Positions 26,962-36,101 of a stretch of DNA of 64,000 bases are shown piece by piece (position 1 is the first letter of the stretch; the number at the start of each line of letters is the position of its first letter). The notes below the pieces were generated by a model. It ran no database searches and was not told the origin of the DNA. It saw only the letters and a program-made list of their open reading frames with translations. A program made the translations under genes and the position numbers. Origin of the DNA: Kaistella palustris DSM 21579 (GTDB lineage Bacteria; Bacteroidota; Bacteroidia; Flavobacteriales; Weeksellaceae); assembly GCF_000422265.1 (NCBI RefSeq), contig NZ_KE383812.1, positions 62,001 to 126,000 of the forward strand. Reading direction: 5' to 3'.

Positions 26962-27441
26962 CTATTTCATTCCGGTTCTGGCAAAATTGTACACGATACG
27001 CACATTTTGTCCGTCGGCAGGTACATTCTGCTCTAAAGAAAAACCATCTGCGGTCTGGCTGATCAGATTAAGTGAGTAACCTTCGGTCACAGCTTTTGCT
27101 TTTGAACCTTCGAGCAATTTTTTAAATTTAAATTCGTTTCCGTTTACCACTTCAAATTTAATGGGCTGAATTACACTTGGGCAGGCACCGCCACCATTTA
27201 AGGTATAAGAACCCGTCCAGTTATTGGGGATAAGTCTCCAGTGACTGCCCACGAAGCACTGGGCATCGGCACCCTCGTCGAATGGCTTCACCTTATAATT
27301 TTTGTCGTAATCGACGCTGGTCACTTCCCAGTCGCCTTTCAGTTTTAAAAATTCAGCTCTGTTGGACTGCGCAGTTTTTGCGGTGGAACAGGATACGGTC
27401 ATCGCCGCACCTAAAATTCCTACAAGTATTGCATTTTTCAT
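26962..27441 (-). CDS. Lipocalin-family lipoprotein
   Basis: A 159-aa secreted lipoprotein. Signal peptide with lipobox AAMTVSCS, then a single small beta-barrel-like domain starting KGDWEVTSVDY, the GxW lipocalin start. Two Cys outside the lipobox (AQCFVG, GACPSV) may form a disulfide. Ligand unknown. Close to the OmpA-family lipoprotein gene. Confidence 0.78.
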   Translation of the reverse strand: MKNAILVGILGAAMTVSCSTAKTAQSNRAEFLKLKGDWEVTSVDYDKNYKVKPFDEGADAQCFVGSHWRLIPNNWTGSYTLNGGGACPSVIQPIKFEVVNGNEFKFKKLLEGSKAKAVTEGYSLNLISQTADGFSLEQNVPADGQNVRIVYNFARTGMK

Positions 27442-27505
27442 AGTAGTAAAATTATTTAATTAGACTAACAAAAAACCGTGCCAAGCACTTTTTTTAACAA
27501 AAAAA

Positions 27506-27522
27506 ATCCGGATTTACCGGAT
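27506..27522 (-). terminator. Terminator after subtilase gene
   Basis: ATCCGG and CCGGAT arms with a 5-base loop; the minus strand continues with eight T. It lies 25 bases past the stop of the S8 peptidase. Confidence 0.8.
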
Positions 27523-27546
27523 CTTTTATAATTATTTAAGAAATTC

Positions 27547-29265
27547 TTAGCGTCTGCCCGCCTTCACATTTTTCTTTCTTTTGAGAACTTTTGTATTTCC
27601 CTGCGGCGTAAAGGAAAGCGGTTTATAGAAGTTTGTAAATGCATATTCGGCCGCTTTTCGCACATCGATGACGCCACCTGCTTCAGAGATCATATCGAAT
27701 TTGTTGTTGGTGTTGGAATTGATCATTGCGTTAACCGATGACTTATTCACCGTTTTGACCAGCGATTCGATGACCTGTGCCGGCGTAAGGTTCGGCATAT
27801 ACGCCATAAGCACTGCTGCAGCACCAGCTACGACAGGTGAAGCCATAGACGTTCCCTGCAGGTATTCGTATTTTGAACCAGGTACTGTGGAATAGATCTT
27901 TTCGCCAGGTGCAAAAACATTTACCATCTTCTGGTTGTAGTTGGAGAAGCTTGCTCTCAAAAACTCATTGTCATTAGTAGAAGCACCAACCACGATCATA
28001 TTATTTATGAAAGGCTTGGCATCGGCCACATCTTTGTAGTTGGTCGGATAATACACATTTTCAGCTACATTTTCGTTATCGTTTCCGGCCGCTTTAACGA
28101 GCAAAACACCTTTGTCCTGCGCATATTTAAATGCATCCCAAACCACATCTTTGCCCGGAGAAACCGGTTTACCGAAACTCATATTCAATATTTTAGCACC
28201 ATTATCAACCGCATAGCGGATCGCGTTTGCCACGTCTTTATCGCGCTCGTCACCGTTCGGAACAGCCCGCACTGCCATGATTTTTGCTACTTTATAACCT
28301 ACTCCATACTGCACTTCATCGCCTTGTGGAACACCTGCAATAATTCCGGCTACGTGAGTTCCGTGCTCACCTTTGGGATCTGCATAATGGTTATTCCCGT
28401 AATACTTCTCAGCATAGTTATCATAATCATCGCCAACGATGGAAGCACGCGGATCAAAATTCAAATCGTACTGTTTTGTAGCCTGAACTTCGTAATAATC
28501 AACGGCCTCTTTCATTTGCTTGGTCAGAAATGCCTGCACGTCCGCCGGTGATTTTCCTTTAACTTCGGGGTCTTGCGCCACCTGACTCAAAACCGAGGCT
28601 GCCATTGCCTGCTCCTGGGTGGTCGGTTTAATGGCGGCTAATGTTTCCGGTGTCAGATTTTTGCCGTCGAGCATTGCAATCATGGTCGGGATCATTTGCT
28701 GTATACGCTTATAGGTTTCATAGCCCTGTCTGGCCTCTACACTTTTTTTGGTGAAGATATCCTTCGATTTCATATACATGGCAAACTCTTCGGGCATTTT
28801 TGCCTGGTTTGCCTTGTTGGTCGTGGAGTTTGGACCTTCGAACACATTCTGGTATTTTTTCACCACTCTGGTTACTTCCAGATTGTCATCGTAAACATCA
28901 CCGTTTTTACCACCGATGAAATTCCAGCCGTGGATATCATCAATATATCCGTTTCCGTCGTCATCTTTGCCGTTACCGGGAATTTCGTTCACATTGGTCC
29001 ACATATTTTTAATGAGACCGGGATGATCCACCTGCACGCCACTGTCCAGAACACCAACAATTACAGGCGTGGGCTTTAATCCTTTGGATTCTAAATATTT
29101 GTAAGCATTCTGGGTATTTACACCATACACATTCGTAGAGGCAAAATCCTTGTGATACCAGGTCATTAAGTCTTTATCCTTCATAGGATCCAACGCTGTA
29201 TCGGCAGTTTGTGCAAATGATACAAAGCCTGTCATAAAGCAGGCTGCGATTAATATTTTTTTCAT
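27547..29265 (-). CDS. Secreted S8 (subtilisin-like) serine protease
   Basis: A 572-aa exported protease with a Sec signal peptide ending FVSFAQ. Catalytic triad: Asp in GVLDSGVQ (D74), His in HGTHVAG (H301), Ser in GTSMASP (S473); the oxyanion Asn is in AAGNDNE. A Ca2+-binding-like Asp/Asn cluster (GNGKDDDGNGYIDD) follows the Asp motif. About 150 mainly helical residues are inserted between the Asp and His motifs, much more than in subtilisin. No T9SS sorting domain is evident; the C-terminus is a short basic tail. WbqC-like gene 29272 ends 6 bases upstream. Confidence 0.92.
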   Translation of the reverse strand: MKKILIAACFMTGFVSFAQTADTALDPMKDKDLMTWYHKDFASTNVYGVNTQNAYKYLESKGLKPTPVIVGVLDSGVQVDHPGLIKNMWTNVNEIPGNGKDDDGNGYIDDIHGWNFIGGKNGDVYDDNLEVTRVVKKYQNVFEGPNSTTNKANQAKMPEEFAMYMKSKDIFTKKSVEARQGYETYKRIQQMIPTMIAMLDGKNLTPETLAAIKPTTQEQAMAASVLSQVAQDPEVKGKSPADVQAFLTKQMKEAVDYYEVQATKQYDLNFDPRASIVGDDYDNYAEKYYGNNHYADPKGEHGTHVAGIIAGVPQGDEVQYGVGYKVAKIMAVRAVPNGDERDKDVANAIRYAVDNGAKILNMSFGKPVSPGKDVVWDAFKYAQDKGVLLVKAAGNDNENVAENVYYPTNYKDVADAKPFINNMIVVGASTNDNEFLRASFSNYNQKMVNVFAPGEKIYSTVPGSKYEYLQGTSMASPVVAGAAAVLMAYMPNLTPAQVIESLVKTVNKSSVNAMINSNTNNKFDMISEAGGVIDVRKAAEYAFTNFYKPLSFTPQGNTKVLKRKKNVKAGRR

Positions 29266-29271
29266 TTCAAT

Positions 29272-29883
29272 TTATTTGGTCTGAATATTTTTAATATAAG
29301 TCAAAGATTCCGGTCCTTTGTTACAAATGAGATCCACGATCGAGAGGTCCTTCTGAAACCCAAACTTATCGGTAAAGGTCTGGTAGTACGCTTCCATTTC
29401 CACTTCTATATCGTGTTTCGTTGAGAACTTGCTGCGGTAATCCACCTGTTCCGGATTTTTTATATAATGACTGGTTAAAGCAAATGTCTTCTCTGATTTT
29501 AAAATTTTCCGGATCACTTCCAAAGCCTTTAAATTAAAATCCAAAAGCGAATTGGTTTCAACAGTAAAGATCTCCTGGAGGCGATCCTCATAAAACTCAA
29601 AATAAGGTGACCTGCGGTATGCATTCTTTATAGACTTCCAGTGCTGTTCCTGCCAGTTTTCCCGCTGCGAAACCGCGAGCTCATTCAATGGTCTTCTACC
29701 GTTATGGCAGATTGGGATTATCAAAGGAAGTCTGCCGTTGGCGCCAAGGATTACTGTGCGGTTTCTGTAGGTCTGCTTGGGAAAATTCTCGAAAATCTCC
29801 AGGGTAATTTCTGCATCATTTTGCAGGAACACAGCAAACCAGGAAACCGGTGGTAAATAAAATACAGGCAACAGAACCTTCAT
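29272..29883 (-). CDS. WbqC-family protein
   Basis: A 203-aa WbqC-like protein (PF08889 type, named after an O-antigen locus gene). It begins KVLLPVFYLPPVSWFA, the family start, and contains WQEQHWKSIKNAYRRSPYF, a conserved block. The biochemical role is not established. Here it is not in a glycan cluster but at the end of the parA-to-lepB run, a position common in flavobacteria. A second, distinct WbqC homologue lies in the polysaccharide locus at 61031. Confidence 0.85.
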   Translation of the reverse strand: MKVLLPVFYLPPVSWFAVFLQNDAEITLEIFENFPKQTYRNRTVILGANGRLPLIIPICHNGRRPLNELAVSQRENWQEQHWKSIKNAYRRSPYFEFYEDRLQEIFTVETNSLLDFNLKALEVIRKILKSEKTFALTSHYIKNPEQVDYRSKFSTKHDIEVEMEAYYQTFTDKFGFQKDLSIVDLICNKGPESLTYIKNIQTK

Positions 29884-29912
29884 CTTCCTATTAAAATTTA
29901 ACTTCGGAAAGA

Positions 29913-31568
29913 TCAGTCAATATCTTCGTTCTTTTTTCTGAAAAGATTTGCGAAAAAATCCCAGCCGAAGAAAAGCACCAAAATGATCACTGCCACCCAC
30001 CAGTAACTTCTTTTATCGGTTTCACCGGTATTGGTCGCTTTAAACATACGGTCCCAACGCACACGTTTGCCCTCGGGCTGATACGTGGAACTGGTGTCGG
30101 CGAATAATCCTTCCACACTTAACCAGGTAAACATTGGCGAACCTACGATGTTCTCTTCCGGTACGAAGCCGAAGAAACGCGCATCCAGCGACGCATCGCG
30201 GTTATCACCGATCATCATGTAATAATCCTGCTGAATGGTATACTGCGAGGTTTCTTTGCCATTTACAAAGATCTTTCCGTTTTTATTTTCGAGCTTGTTG
30301 TGTTCGTATTCTGAAATAATCCACTGATATTCCGGGAAAGTTTCCTGGTTCAGCGTAACAACGTCACCTTTTTTTGGAATTCGTAATGGGCCGTACCAAT
30401 CCTGGTTCCATTTTTTATTGATCGGGAAAATGGATTGTGTGGTATCGATATTTTTGGTGAAAAATTCATGCGTCGAGTTCAGTTTGTAGGAAATGGCGGC
30501 TGTATCCTTCGGCCAGATATGTTCCTTTAGTTCGATGATCTGCGGAAGTTCCCGTATTTCTTTAGCCGTTTGATCTGTTAAACCCTGAAAATCGTAAATG
30601 TAGCCAGTGTTGGTCTGTTCCTCGCGGACCGGCAAAAAACCGTATTTTTTATAAAGCGCGGGTACATCAAGCTGGCTACCCGTGGTCGCAATGAATTTAT
30701 GCTGCTCCTGCTGGTCGCCCATAATTGTTTCGGGTTTGCCATTAACAAAAAGTCTTCCCGCACGCATTTCCATTACATCGCCCGCAACTGCTACACAACG
30801 TTTTACATAAGGGTCTTTTCGGTCTGTGGCTGTATGAACTGAATCCTGCGGATAGTTGAAAACGACGATATCATTTTTTTGTGGTTTATTGAACTGCATG
30901 ATCCGCGCGTACGGTAATTTCACCGCGTCCACATAAGATTTGGGATCATCTTTCGGATTACCTTTTTCACCGGTATCCATAATGGTTCCCTGCAAGAACG
31001 GAATGGCGAGTGGCCGCATAGGAAGTCGGTAACCGTACGTCCATTTATTTACAAAAAGAAAATCGCCTACAAGCAAAGTCCTTTCCATGGATCCTGTCGG
31101 AATTCCGAAAGGCTGTGTAATAAAGATGTGAACAATAGTCGCAAATACAACGGCAAAGGTGATGGAACCGCCAAATGATTCCTTTTTCTTCGCAGATTTC
31201 TCTTCATCTGTAAGGTAAAGCGTATCTTCTTTATATACTTCGGCATCTTTGGAATAATTTACAAAAGCCATGTAAACGAAAGGAAGGAAAATCGTTAGCA
31301 ACGCTTCGAAAAAACTTTTCTTGCCAAAGTGCTTCATGAGGAACAGGTGGAAAACCGTCATCATCACCGGACCTACAATGGGCAGATAGGCCAATGCAAT
31401 CCACCATTTCGGGTGGCCGGTTTCCTTCTGTATGATATAGTAATTGTAAAAAGGCACAAACGCAAACAGCGGATTGTAGCCCATTTTTTTAAAGAGTTTC
31501 CACGTGGAAATTCCCATCAGCACCGAGAGAATAATTACATACAGTAAATAAGTAAGAAAGTAATTCAT
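29913..31568 (-). CDS. lepB: Signal peptidase I with N-terminal DUF5684 membrane domain
   Basis: Leader peptidase at the cytoplasmic membrane, 551 aa, well above the 250-320 aa of typical LepB. Residues 1-105 form a multi-helix DUF5684-like domain; a further transmembrane helix (about 135-150) precedes the catalytic part. The Ser-Lys dyad is visible: S160 in PTGSMERTL and K256 in YVKRCVAVAGD. GDNRDASLDARFFG is the conserved box E. An insertion of around 100 residues separates boxes D and E. A further C-terminal transmembrane segment (about 525-545) is present. It follows dapB on the same strand. Confidence 0.93.
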   Translation of the reverse strand: MNYFLTYLLYVIILSVLMGISTWKLFKKMGYNPLFAFVPFYNYYIIQKETGHPKWWIALAYLPIVGPVMMTVFHLFLMKHFGKKSFFEALLTIFLPFVYMAFVNYSKDAEVYKEDTLYLTDEEKSAKKKESFGGSITFAVVFATIVHIFITQPFGIPTGSMERTLLVGDFLFVNKWTYGYRLPMRPLAIPFLQGTIMDTGEKGNPKDDPKSYVDAVKLPYARIMQFNKPQKNDIVVFNYPQDSVHTATDRKDPYVKRCVAVAGDVMEMRAGRLFVNGKPETIMGDQQEQHKFIATTGSQLDVPALYKKYGFLPVREEQTNTGYIYDFQGLTDQTAKEIRELPQIIELKEHIWPKDTAAISYKLNSTHEFFTKNIDTTQSIFPINKKWNQDWYGPLRIPKKGDVVTLNQETFPEYQWIISEYEHNKLENKNGKIFVNGKETSQYTIQQDYYMMIGDNRDASLDARFFGFVPEENIVGSPMFTWLSVEGLFADTSSTYQPEGKRVRWDRMFKATNTGETDKRSYWWVAVIILVLFFGWDFFANLFRKKNEDID

Positions 31569-31637
31569 ATAGTTTTGCTTATCGCTATTAGTTGGTGTAA
31601 AGCCGTTTTTGTTACAGACTGCTGCAATTGGAAGCAG

Positions 31638-32348
31638 TTACTGCGGTGCGCTGAAAAGTACATCCTTCATCGAAAAGTTACCTTTTTTTCCGCGGATCCA
31701 TTCAGCGGCTACAACTGCACCCATCGCAAATCCATTACGGTTGAAGGCTGTATGGCTGATCTCGATTTCATCGACCTCACTTTTATAGGAAACACGGTGT
31801 GTCCCAGGAACCTCATCTTCGCGTACCGCAAAAATGCCGAGTTGGTTTCCGGAAGTCTGCTCAAGTTTCCAGGCATCGAAACGGTCATCGTTTTTAATGA
31901 TTCCTTCGGCCAGGGAAATGGCAGTGCCGCTTGGTGCGTCTTTTTTCTGGGTGTGGTGTACCTCTTCAAGCTGTACCAAATAGCCGCTGAACTTTCTCAT
32001 GAGTTGCGCCAGCTGTTCATTCAATGCAAAAAATAAATTAACACCCAAACTGAAGTTCGAACCATAAAGGAAAGCCGTGTTATTTTCCGTGGCAATTTTT
32101 TCGATATTTGCTTTTTTAGCGAGCCAGCCGGTCGTGCCACAGATGACGGGAATCTGATTCTCGAGGCAAAGTTTTATATTGTTAAAAGCAACTTCCGGAT
32201 TCGAGAATTCAATTGCCACATCCGGATTATTGAGTGTAGCAGTAGTTGGCGTTTCATTGAGCCGTGCCACGATCTCGTGACCTCTGTCAATGGCGATCTG
32301 CTCTATGATCTTTCCCATTTTACCGTAACCGACAAGTGCTATTTTCAT
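31638..32348 (-). CDS. dapB: 4-hydroxy-tetrahydrodipicolinate reductase
   Basis: Reduces HTPA in the lysine/diaminopimelate pathway, supplying peptidoglycan precursor. At 236 aa it is of the shorter Bacteroidetes type. NAD(P)-binding motif GYGKMG is at the N-terminus; VEVHHTQKKDAPSGTA carries the catalytic His and substrate-binding Lys. It lies between DUF5683 and lepB in the conserved run. Confidence 0.94.
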   Translation of the reverse strand: MKIALVGYGKMGKIIEQIAIDRGHEIVARLNETPTTATLNNPDVAIEFSNPEVAFNNIKLCLENQIPVICGTTGWLAKKANIEKIATENNTAFLYGSNFSLGVNLFFALNEQLAQLMRKFSGYLVQLEEVHHTQKKDAPSGTAISLAEGIIKNDDRFDAWKLEQTSGNQLGIFAVREDEVPGTHRVSYKSEVDEIEISHTAFNRNGFAMGAVVAAEWIRGKKGNFSMKDVLFSAPQ

Positions 32349-32409
32349 ATTGATGGTGTATCGATTTAATTAATGTAATGGTTATTTTAAAACTTTTAAA
32401 ATAAATACT

Positions 32410-33039
32410 TTAAAACCTGTAACTTAATTTCAGTCCCGTTTTCGCATTCTGCTGCGCAAGTTCATCATAAATGATTGCCGGTTGCAGGGCGAGATCGGGA
32501 TCTTTTCGGCCTTCATACAAATGGGCGTCAACCACCGCATCCACGATATTCAGTACATACACCAAAGCGGTAACAGCGATTGCGTAGTCGCGCTGGCGTT
32601 TTGCGCGGTCCTGGGTGCGGCCCAGTGCATCCGCCGTAATTCCTGGTATATCTGAAAATTCATGTGGCTGACCGTTGAGTTCCGCTATAAATGCGTCTCT
32701 GTATCGGTTGTATTGTTTTTGGTTCCAAAGTGTAATTCCGATTCCCGTGCCGATCCCGCCCCAAACAATAGGAATTTTCCAGTATTTTTTGTTGTAATAC
32801 TGGCCTAAACCCGGCAGTACGGCGGAATAAAGTCCGGCTTTTGTCGGGTTAAATTTCATTTCAACAGCAGGAGCATTTGCCGTGTTGATATCGCTGAGCA
32901 CCGCGACTTCTGATTTTGGAGTTACGGTCGATACAGAATCTTTCGGATAATTCTCTACGCGTATGGTATCGTTGGGATTGACCTGCGCGAAACCTTTAGC
33001 ACAAAAAATGAAAAGTAAAAAAAAGAGGAGTTGCTTCAT
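32410..33039 (-). CDS. DUF5683 domain protein
   Basis: A 209-aa exported protein of unknown function. The signal peptide ends AKGFAQ, and the DUF5683 core starts around residue 60 (KAGLYSAVLPGLGQYYNKKYWKIP), with hydrophobic segments that may insert in the membrane. Its ATG abuts the parB stop, so it is co-translated with the partition genes; this linkage is common in Bacteroidetes but unexplained. Confidence 0.85.
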   Translation of the reverse strand: MKQLLFFLLFIFCAKGFAQVNPNDTIRVENYPKDSVSTVTPKSEVAVLSDINTANAPAVEMKFNPTKAGLYSAVLPGLGQYYNKKYWKIPIVWGGIGTGIGITLWNQKQYNRYRDAFIAELNGQPHEFSDIPGITADALGRTQDRAKRQRDYAIAVTALVYVLNIVDAVVDAHLYEGRKDPDLALQPAIIYDELAQQNAKTGLKLSYRF

Positions 33040-33927
33040 TTAGCTGAAATGTGAGAGAATATTCTGCAGTTCTTCTTCATTTTTAAAATCCAGGATGATC
33101 TTTCCCTTTTTTCCGTTGGCTGCAACCTTCACTTCTACATTTACATCCAGCACATCGGCAAGGTTTCTTTCTGCTTTCTTGAAGTAATTGGGAAGTGCGG
33201 TTTTCGCGCGGGGGATGGTTTTTACCGGATTTTTGAGCTGGCTCGCAGCCTGCTCCGTCTGGCGTACACTTAAATTCTGTGCCAGTATATCGCGGAATAG
33301 TTTTTCCTGTTCTGCGGTTTCATCTAAAGTGAGAAGTGCCCGGCCGTGGCCTGCAGAAATCTCGCCGCTGCGGATCGCGTTTTGCATCAGTGGATTAAGT
33401 TTAAGCAGTCGCAGAGAATTTGTAATGGTACTCCGCTCCTTGCCAACACGCTGACTGAGGTTTTCCTGCGTCATGCCAATCTCTTCAAGTAACCGCTGGT
33501 AAGTCAGTGCAATTTCTATGGAATCAAGATCCTCACGCTGAATATTTTCAACAAGTGCCATCTCCAGCAATTCCTGATCATTTACCAGACGGATGTAGGC
33601 GGGAACAGTCTGTAGTCCTGCTATTTTACTGGCGCGGAACCTGCGTTCGCCGGAAATGATCTCAAACTTGTCACCCTCTTTCCGTAAAGTGACCGGCTGT
33701 ATCACACCTAAATTCTTAATGGACTGTGCAAGGTCATTCAGTGCCTTTTCATCAAAATAAGTTCGGGGCTGCGTGGCATTGGGATAGATATCATCCAGAT
33801 CCACTTCTACAATATTACCGACAAATTTATCGGCGCCTTCATCGGTTGCAGAATTTACGGAGGCTTTGGATTCGGCACTTAAAATGGCACCCAAACCTCT
33901 GCCCATTGCTCTTCTTTTATCTTTCAT
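33040..33927 (-). CDS. parB: Chromosome partition protein ParB
   Basis: A parS-binding CTP-dependent clamp, 295 aa. N-terminal ParB/Srx domain with GERRFRASK near residue 93, a helix-turn-helix region (MTQENLSQRVGKERSTITNS, about 150-170) and a C-terminal dimerisation domain. It starts 53 bases after parA. No consensus parS is visible near the genes. Confidence 0.95.
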   Translation of the reverse strand: MKDKRRAMGRGLGAILSAESKASVNSATDEGADKFVGNIVEVDLDDIYPNATQPRTYFDEKALNDLAQSIKNLGVIQPVTLRKEGDKFEIISGERRFRASKIAGLQTVPAYIRLVNDQELLEMALVENIQREDLDSIEIALTYQRLLEEIGMTQENLSQRVGKERSTITNSLRLLKLNPLMQNAIRSGEISAGHGRALLTLDETAEQEKLFRDILAQNLSVRQTEQAASQLKNPVKTIPRAKTALPNYFKKAERNLADVLDVNVEVKVAANGKKGKIILDFKNEEELQNILSHFS

Positions 33928-33980
33928 ATTCCAAATGTGATTCGTACTTCGCTGTATATTTCAATTAAATAGTACAGTTC

Positions 33981-34754
33981 TTAATTACTGACTAATTTCT
34001 CGTTTTTGAGTAACACTTCTTCGGCCAACTGCAGATATTGAATGGCACCTTTGCTCTCGGCATCGTAATTTAAAATGCTTTCGCCAAAACTCGGCGCCTC
34101 ACTTAAACGTACATTTCTGCTGATAATTGTTTCAAAAACCATTTCCGGAAAATGGGAATTCACTTCTTCTACTACCTGGTTCGACAGTCTCAACCGCGAA
34201 TCATACATGGTCAAAAGCAGGCCTTCGATATCCAGATTCTTATTGTGGATTTTCTGTACATTTTTAATGGTGTTGAGAAGTTTGCCCAAACCTTCCAAAG
34301 CAAAATATTCGCACTGTATAGGAATGATCACAGAATCTGCTGCCGTAAGTGCATTGATGGTGATCAGCCCCAGGCTCGGAGCGCAGTCGATAATAATATA
34401 GTCGTATTTATCGCTGACGGACTTCAGTGCTTTTTTAAGCATATGCTCACGGTTCTGCCTGTCGACAAGTTCGATCTCGGCGGCAACCAGATCAATATGC
34501 GAGGGAATAATATCGAGGTTTGGTGAGGCGGTTTTCTGTATGCACTTTTCCGCATCAGCACTGTGTTCCAGAAGATTATAGGTTGAGAAATTCGACTCCT
34601 CCACTCCCAGGCCCGAAGAGGCATTTGCCTGCGGATCTGCATCGATCAGGAGAATCTTTTTTTCTAAAACGCCCAGTGCTGCAGCCAAATTCACCGCAGT
34701 TGTAGTTTTCCCGACACCACCTTTCTGATTTGCGACGCCTATTATTTTAGCCAT
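33981..34754 (-). CDS. parA: Chromosome partition ATPase ParA
   Basis: A 257-aa Walker-type (deviant Walker A) ATPase that segregates ParB-parS complexes. KGGVGKTTTAVNLA is at residues 10-23; the second Walker motif is in DYIIIDCAPSLG. First gene of the run parA-parB-DUF5683-dapB-lepB-WbqC. A TACTTTTG box lies 17 bases upstream. The region just upstream contains two perfect, inverted DnaA boxes. Confidence 0.96.
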   Translation of the reverse strand: MAKIIGVANQKGGVGKTTTAVNLAAALGVLEKKILLIDADPQANASSGLGVEESNFSTYNLLEHSADAEKCIQKTASPNLDIIPSHIDLVAAEIELVDRQNREHMLKKALKSVSDKYDYIIIDCAPSLGLITINALTAADSVIIPIQCEYFALEGLGKLLNTIKNVQKIHNKNLDIEGLLLTMYDSRLRLSNQVVEEVNSHFPEMVFETIISRNVRLSEAPSFGESILNYDAESKGAIQYLQLAEEVLLKNEKLVSN

Positions 34755-34771
34755 TCTTTCAATTTAATTCC

Positions 34772-34779
34772 CAAAAGTA
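34772..34779 (-). promoter_or_regulatory. Putative -7 box for parA
   Basis: The minus strand reads TACTTTTG, matching TAnnTTTG, 17 bases before the parA ATG. No clear -33. Confidence 0.5.
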
Positions 34780-34864
34780 CACTTTTTTATATATTTTCAG
34801 CTGACGCTGCAACTGTCATTTTAACATAAACGGCTGCAACGCAAACCATTAGTACAAAAAAAAA

Positions 34865-34895
34865 TTATCCACAAAACCAAGCCGTTTGTGGATAA
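34865..34895 (-). terminator. Terminator-like hairpin after tonB containing two inverted DnaA boxes
   Basis: TTATCCACAAA and TTTGTGGATAA form a perfect 11-bp stem with a 9-base loop. On the minus strand nine T follow, so the element is a good intrinsic terminator for tonB, 28 bases past its stop. Each arm also contains an exact match to the DnaA box TTATCCACA (34865-34873 and, inverted, 34887-34895). Whether DnaA binds here is open; the terminator reading needs no DnaA. Confidence 0.65.
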
Positions 34896-34923
34896 CTGTA
34901 TATAATGAATAAATATACATTCC

Positions 34924-35736
34924 TTATTCGAACTGCATAGCGATTGGAAGTTTAAAATAGCTGCGTACAAATTCGCCGTTGAGTTTTGCGGGAACCCATT
35001 TTCCTTTAATGGCTTTAATGGTTTTTTCGGCTTCCGTATTAAATTTACCGTCTTGTCCCACGGCCTTTACGCTCGAAATACTGCCGTCTTTTTCCACGAT
35101 GAAAGTCACCGTTGTTTTCATAAGGCCACCGCTTCCTTCAAAAGCGCCGGCATCAAAATTATTCACCACTTTCGCCCGGAAACTGTTGATCCCCCCAATA
35201 AATGCAGCTTCCACATCTACGGCAGTGACCGGATTATTGTTCACCGCTTTCGGGAGCACGGTTGCAGGCGCTGTATTTACGGTTGGTGGCGCAACAGGGA
35301 TATGATCCGAAACCGGGGTTTCTCCTGCAGTATTTTCCAGACCTATTCTGGCCTCAGAAGTTTCGGTCACGGTGGGTGCGGGCACCTGCTTCACGGCATC
35401 GCGCACGGGTGTAGGCAAGTCGAGTTTTACAGTTTTCTCAATAATTTTAACCGGTGGTGCTGGTATATTCTGTGGAACATCCGGTGTGTACTGATCAACG
35501 GGCTTTAATATATACGGGCCAATAGGCGCTTTTACGGTAACAGGAGTTTGAAAAGAATTTATTATTAGCGGCGAAACTGCTATAGCGGCAAAAAATGCCA
35601 CGCCCGCAAAGAGCGATTTTATAAGCACGCTTCCTTCTTCATTTCGGATGGCGTACGCTCCGTAAGCCTTGTTCCGGTTTTCAAAAATGACTTCATTGAA
35701 ACGGAAATCTTTATTAAATGTAATTGGATTTTTCAT
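34924..35736 (-). CDS. Energy transducer TonB
   Basis: A 270-aa TonB that couples the proton-motive force to outer-membrane transporters. A short N-terminal cytoplasmic part (FNEVIFENRNKAYGAYAIR, typical of Bacteroidetes TonB) precedes one transmembrane helix (about 40-60). A Pro/Val-rich periplasmic linker (about 65-170) and a C-terminal TonB_C domain (about 180-270) follow. No exbB/exbD nearby in the window. Confidence 0.92.
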   Translation of the reverse strand: MKNPITFNKDFRFNEVIFENRNKAYGAYAIRNEEGSVLIKSLFAGVAFFAAIAVSPLIINSFQTPVTVKAPIGPYILKPVDQYTPDVPQNIPAPPVKIIEKTVKLDLPTPVRDAVKQVPAPTVTETSEARIGLENTAGETPVSDHIPVAPPTVNTAPATVLPKAVNNNPVTAVDVEAAFIGGINSFRAKVVNNFDAGAFEGSGGLMKTTVTFIVEKDGSISSVKAVGQDGKFNTEAEKTIKAIKGKWVPAKLNGEFVRSYFKLPIAMQFE

Positions 35737-36101
35737 AGTGGCGTGTTTTAAAATTAAAATGATTTTATAAATAGATAAGATTTTTTAGTATTAGTTAAAA
35801 AGTCATCAAAAACTCAACCATTTTATTGACAAATAACCGTAAATATTATTCTTTCCATATCAAATAAAAAAATTAGTTGCTTTAACTCAAATTCATTCCC
35901 ATTAATTTATTCCACCCGCTGTGGATTTTAAACTCCTGAAAAGGTGTATTCCCGAAAAATAAACAGCCTAATCACGCGTATAAAAAAGGACAAAACACTT
36001 GAAATTAGGGCAATGCGCCTGGCTACATTTGCACAGTTAAAAATAATAAGGCGCCGCTGAAAACCAAAAAGAGTAAGCAAAAACTAAAAAATAAAATAAT
36101 C
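35737..36101. other. Intergenic region between tonB and the accessory island
   Basis: Divergent 365-base region. No credible ORF. A TACATTTG box at 36024-36031, with CTTG 22 bases before it, could start transcription toward the island. The tonB promoter is not recognisable by TAnnTTTG. I see no direct repeats or tRNA remnant marking an attachment site. Confidence 0.5.
36024..36031 (+). promoter_or_regulatory. Putative -7 box for the accessory island
   Basis: TACATTTG fits TAnnTTTG. A TTG at 35999-36001 is 22 bases upstream, slightly long for a -33 element. The expected leader before 36102 would be about 65 bases. Confidence 0.4.
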
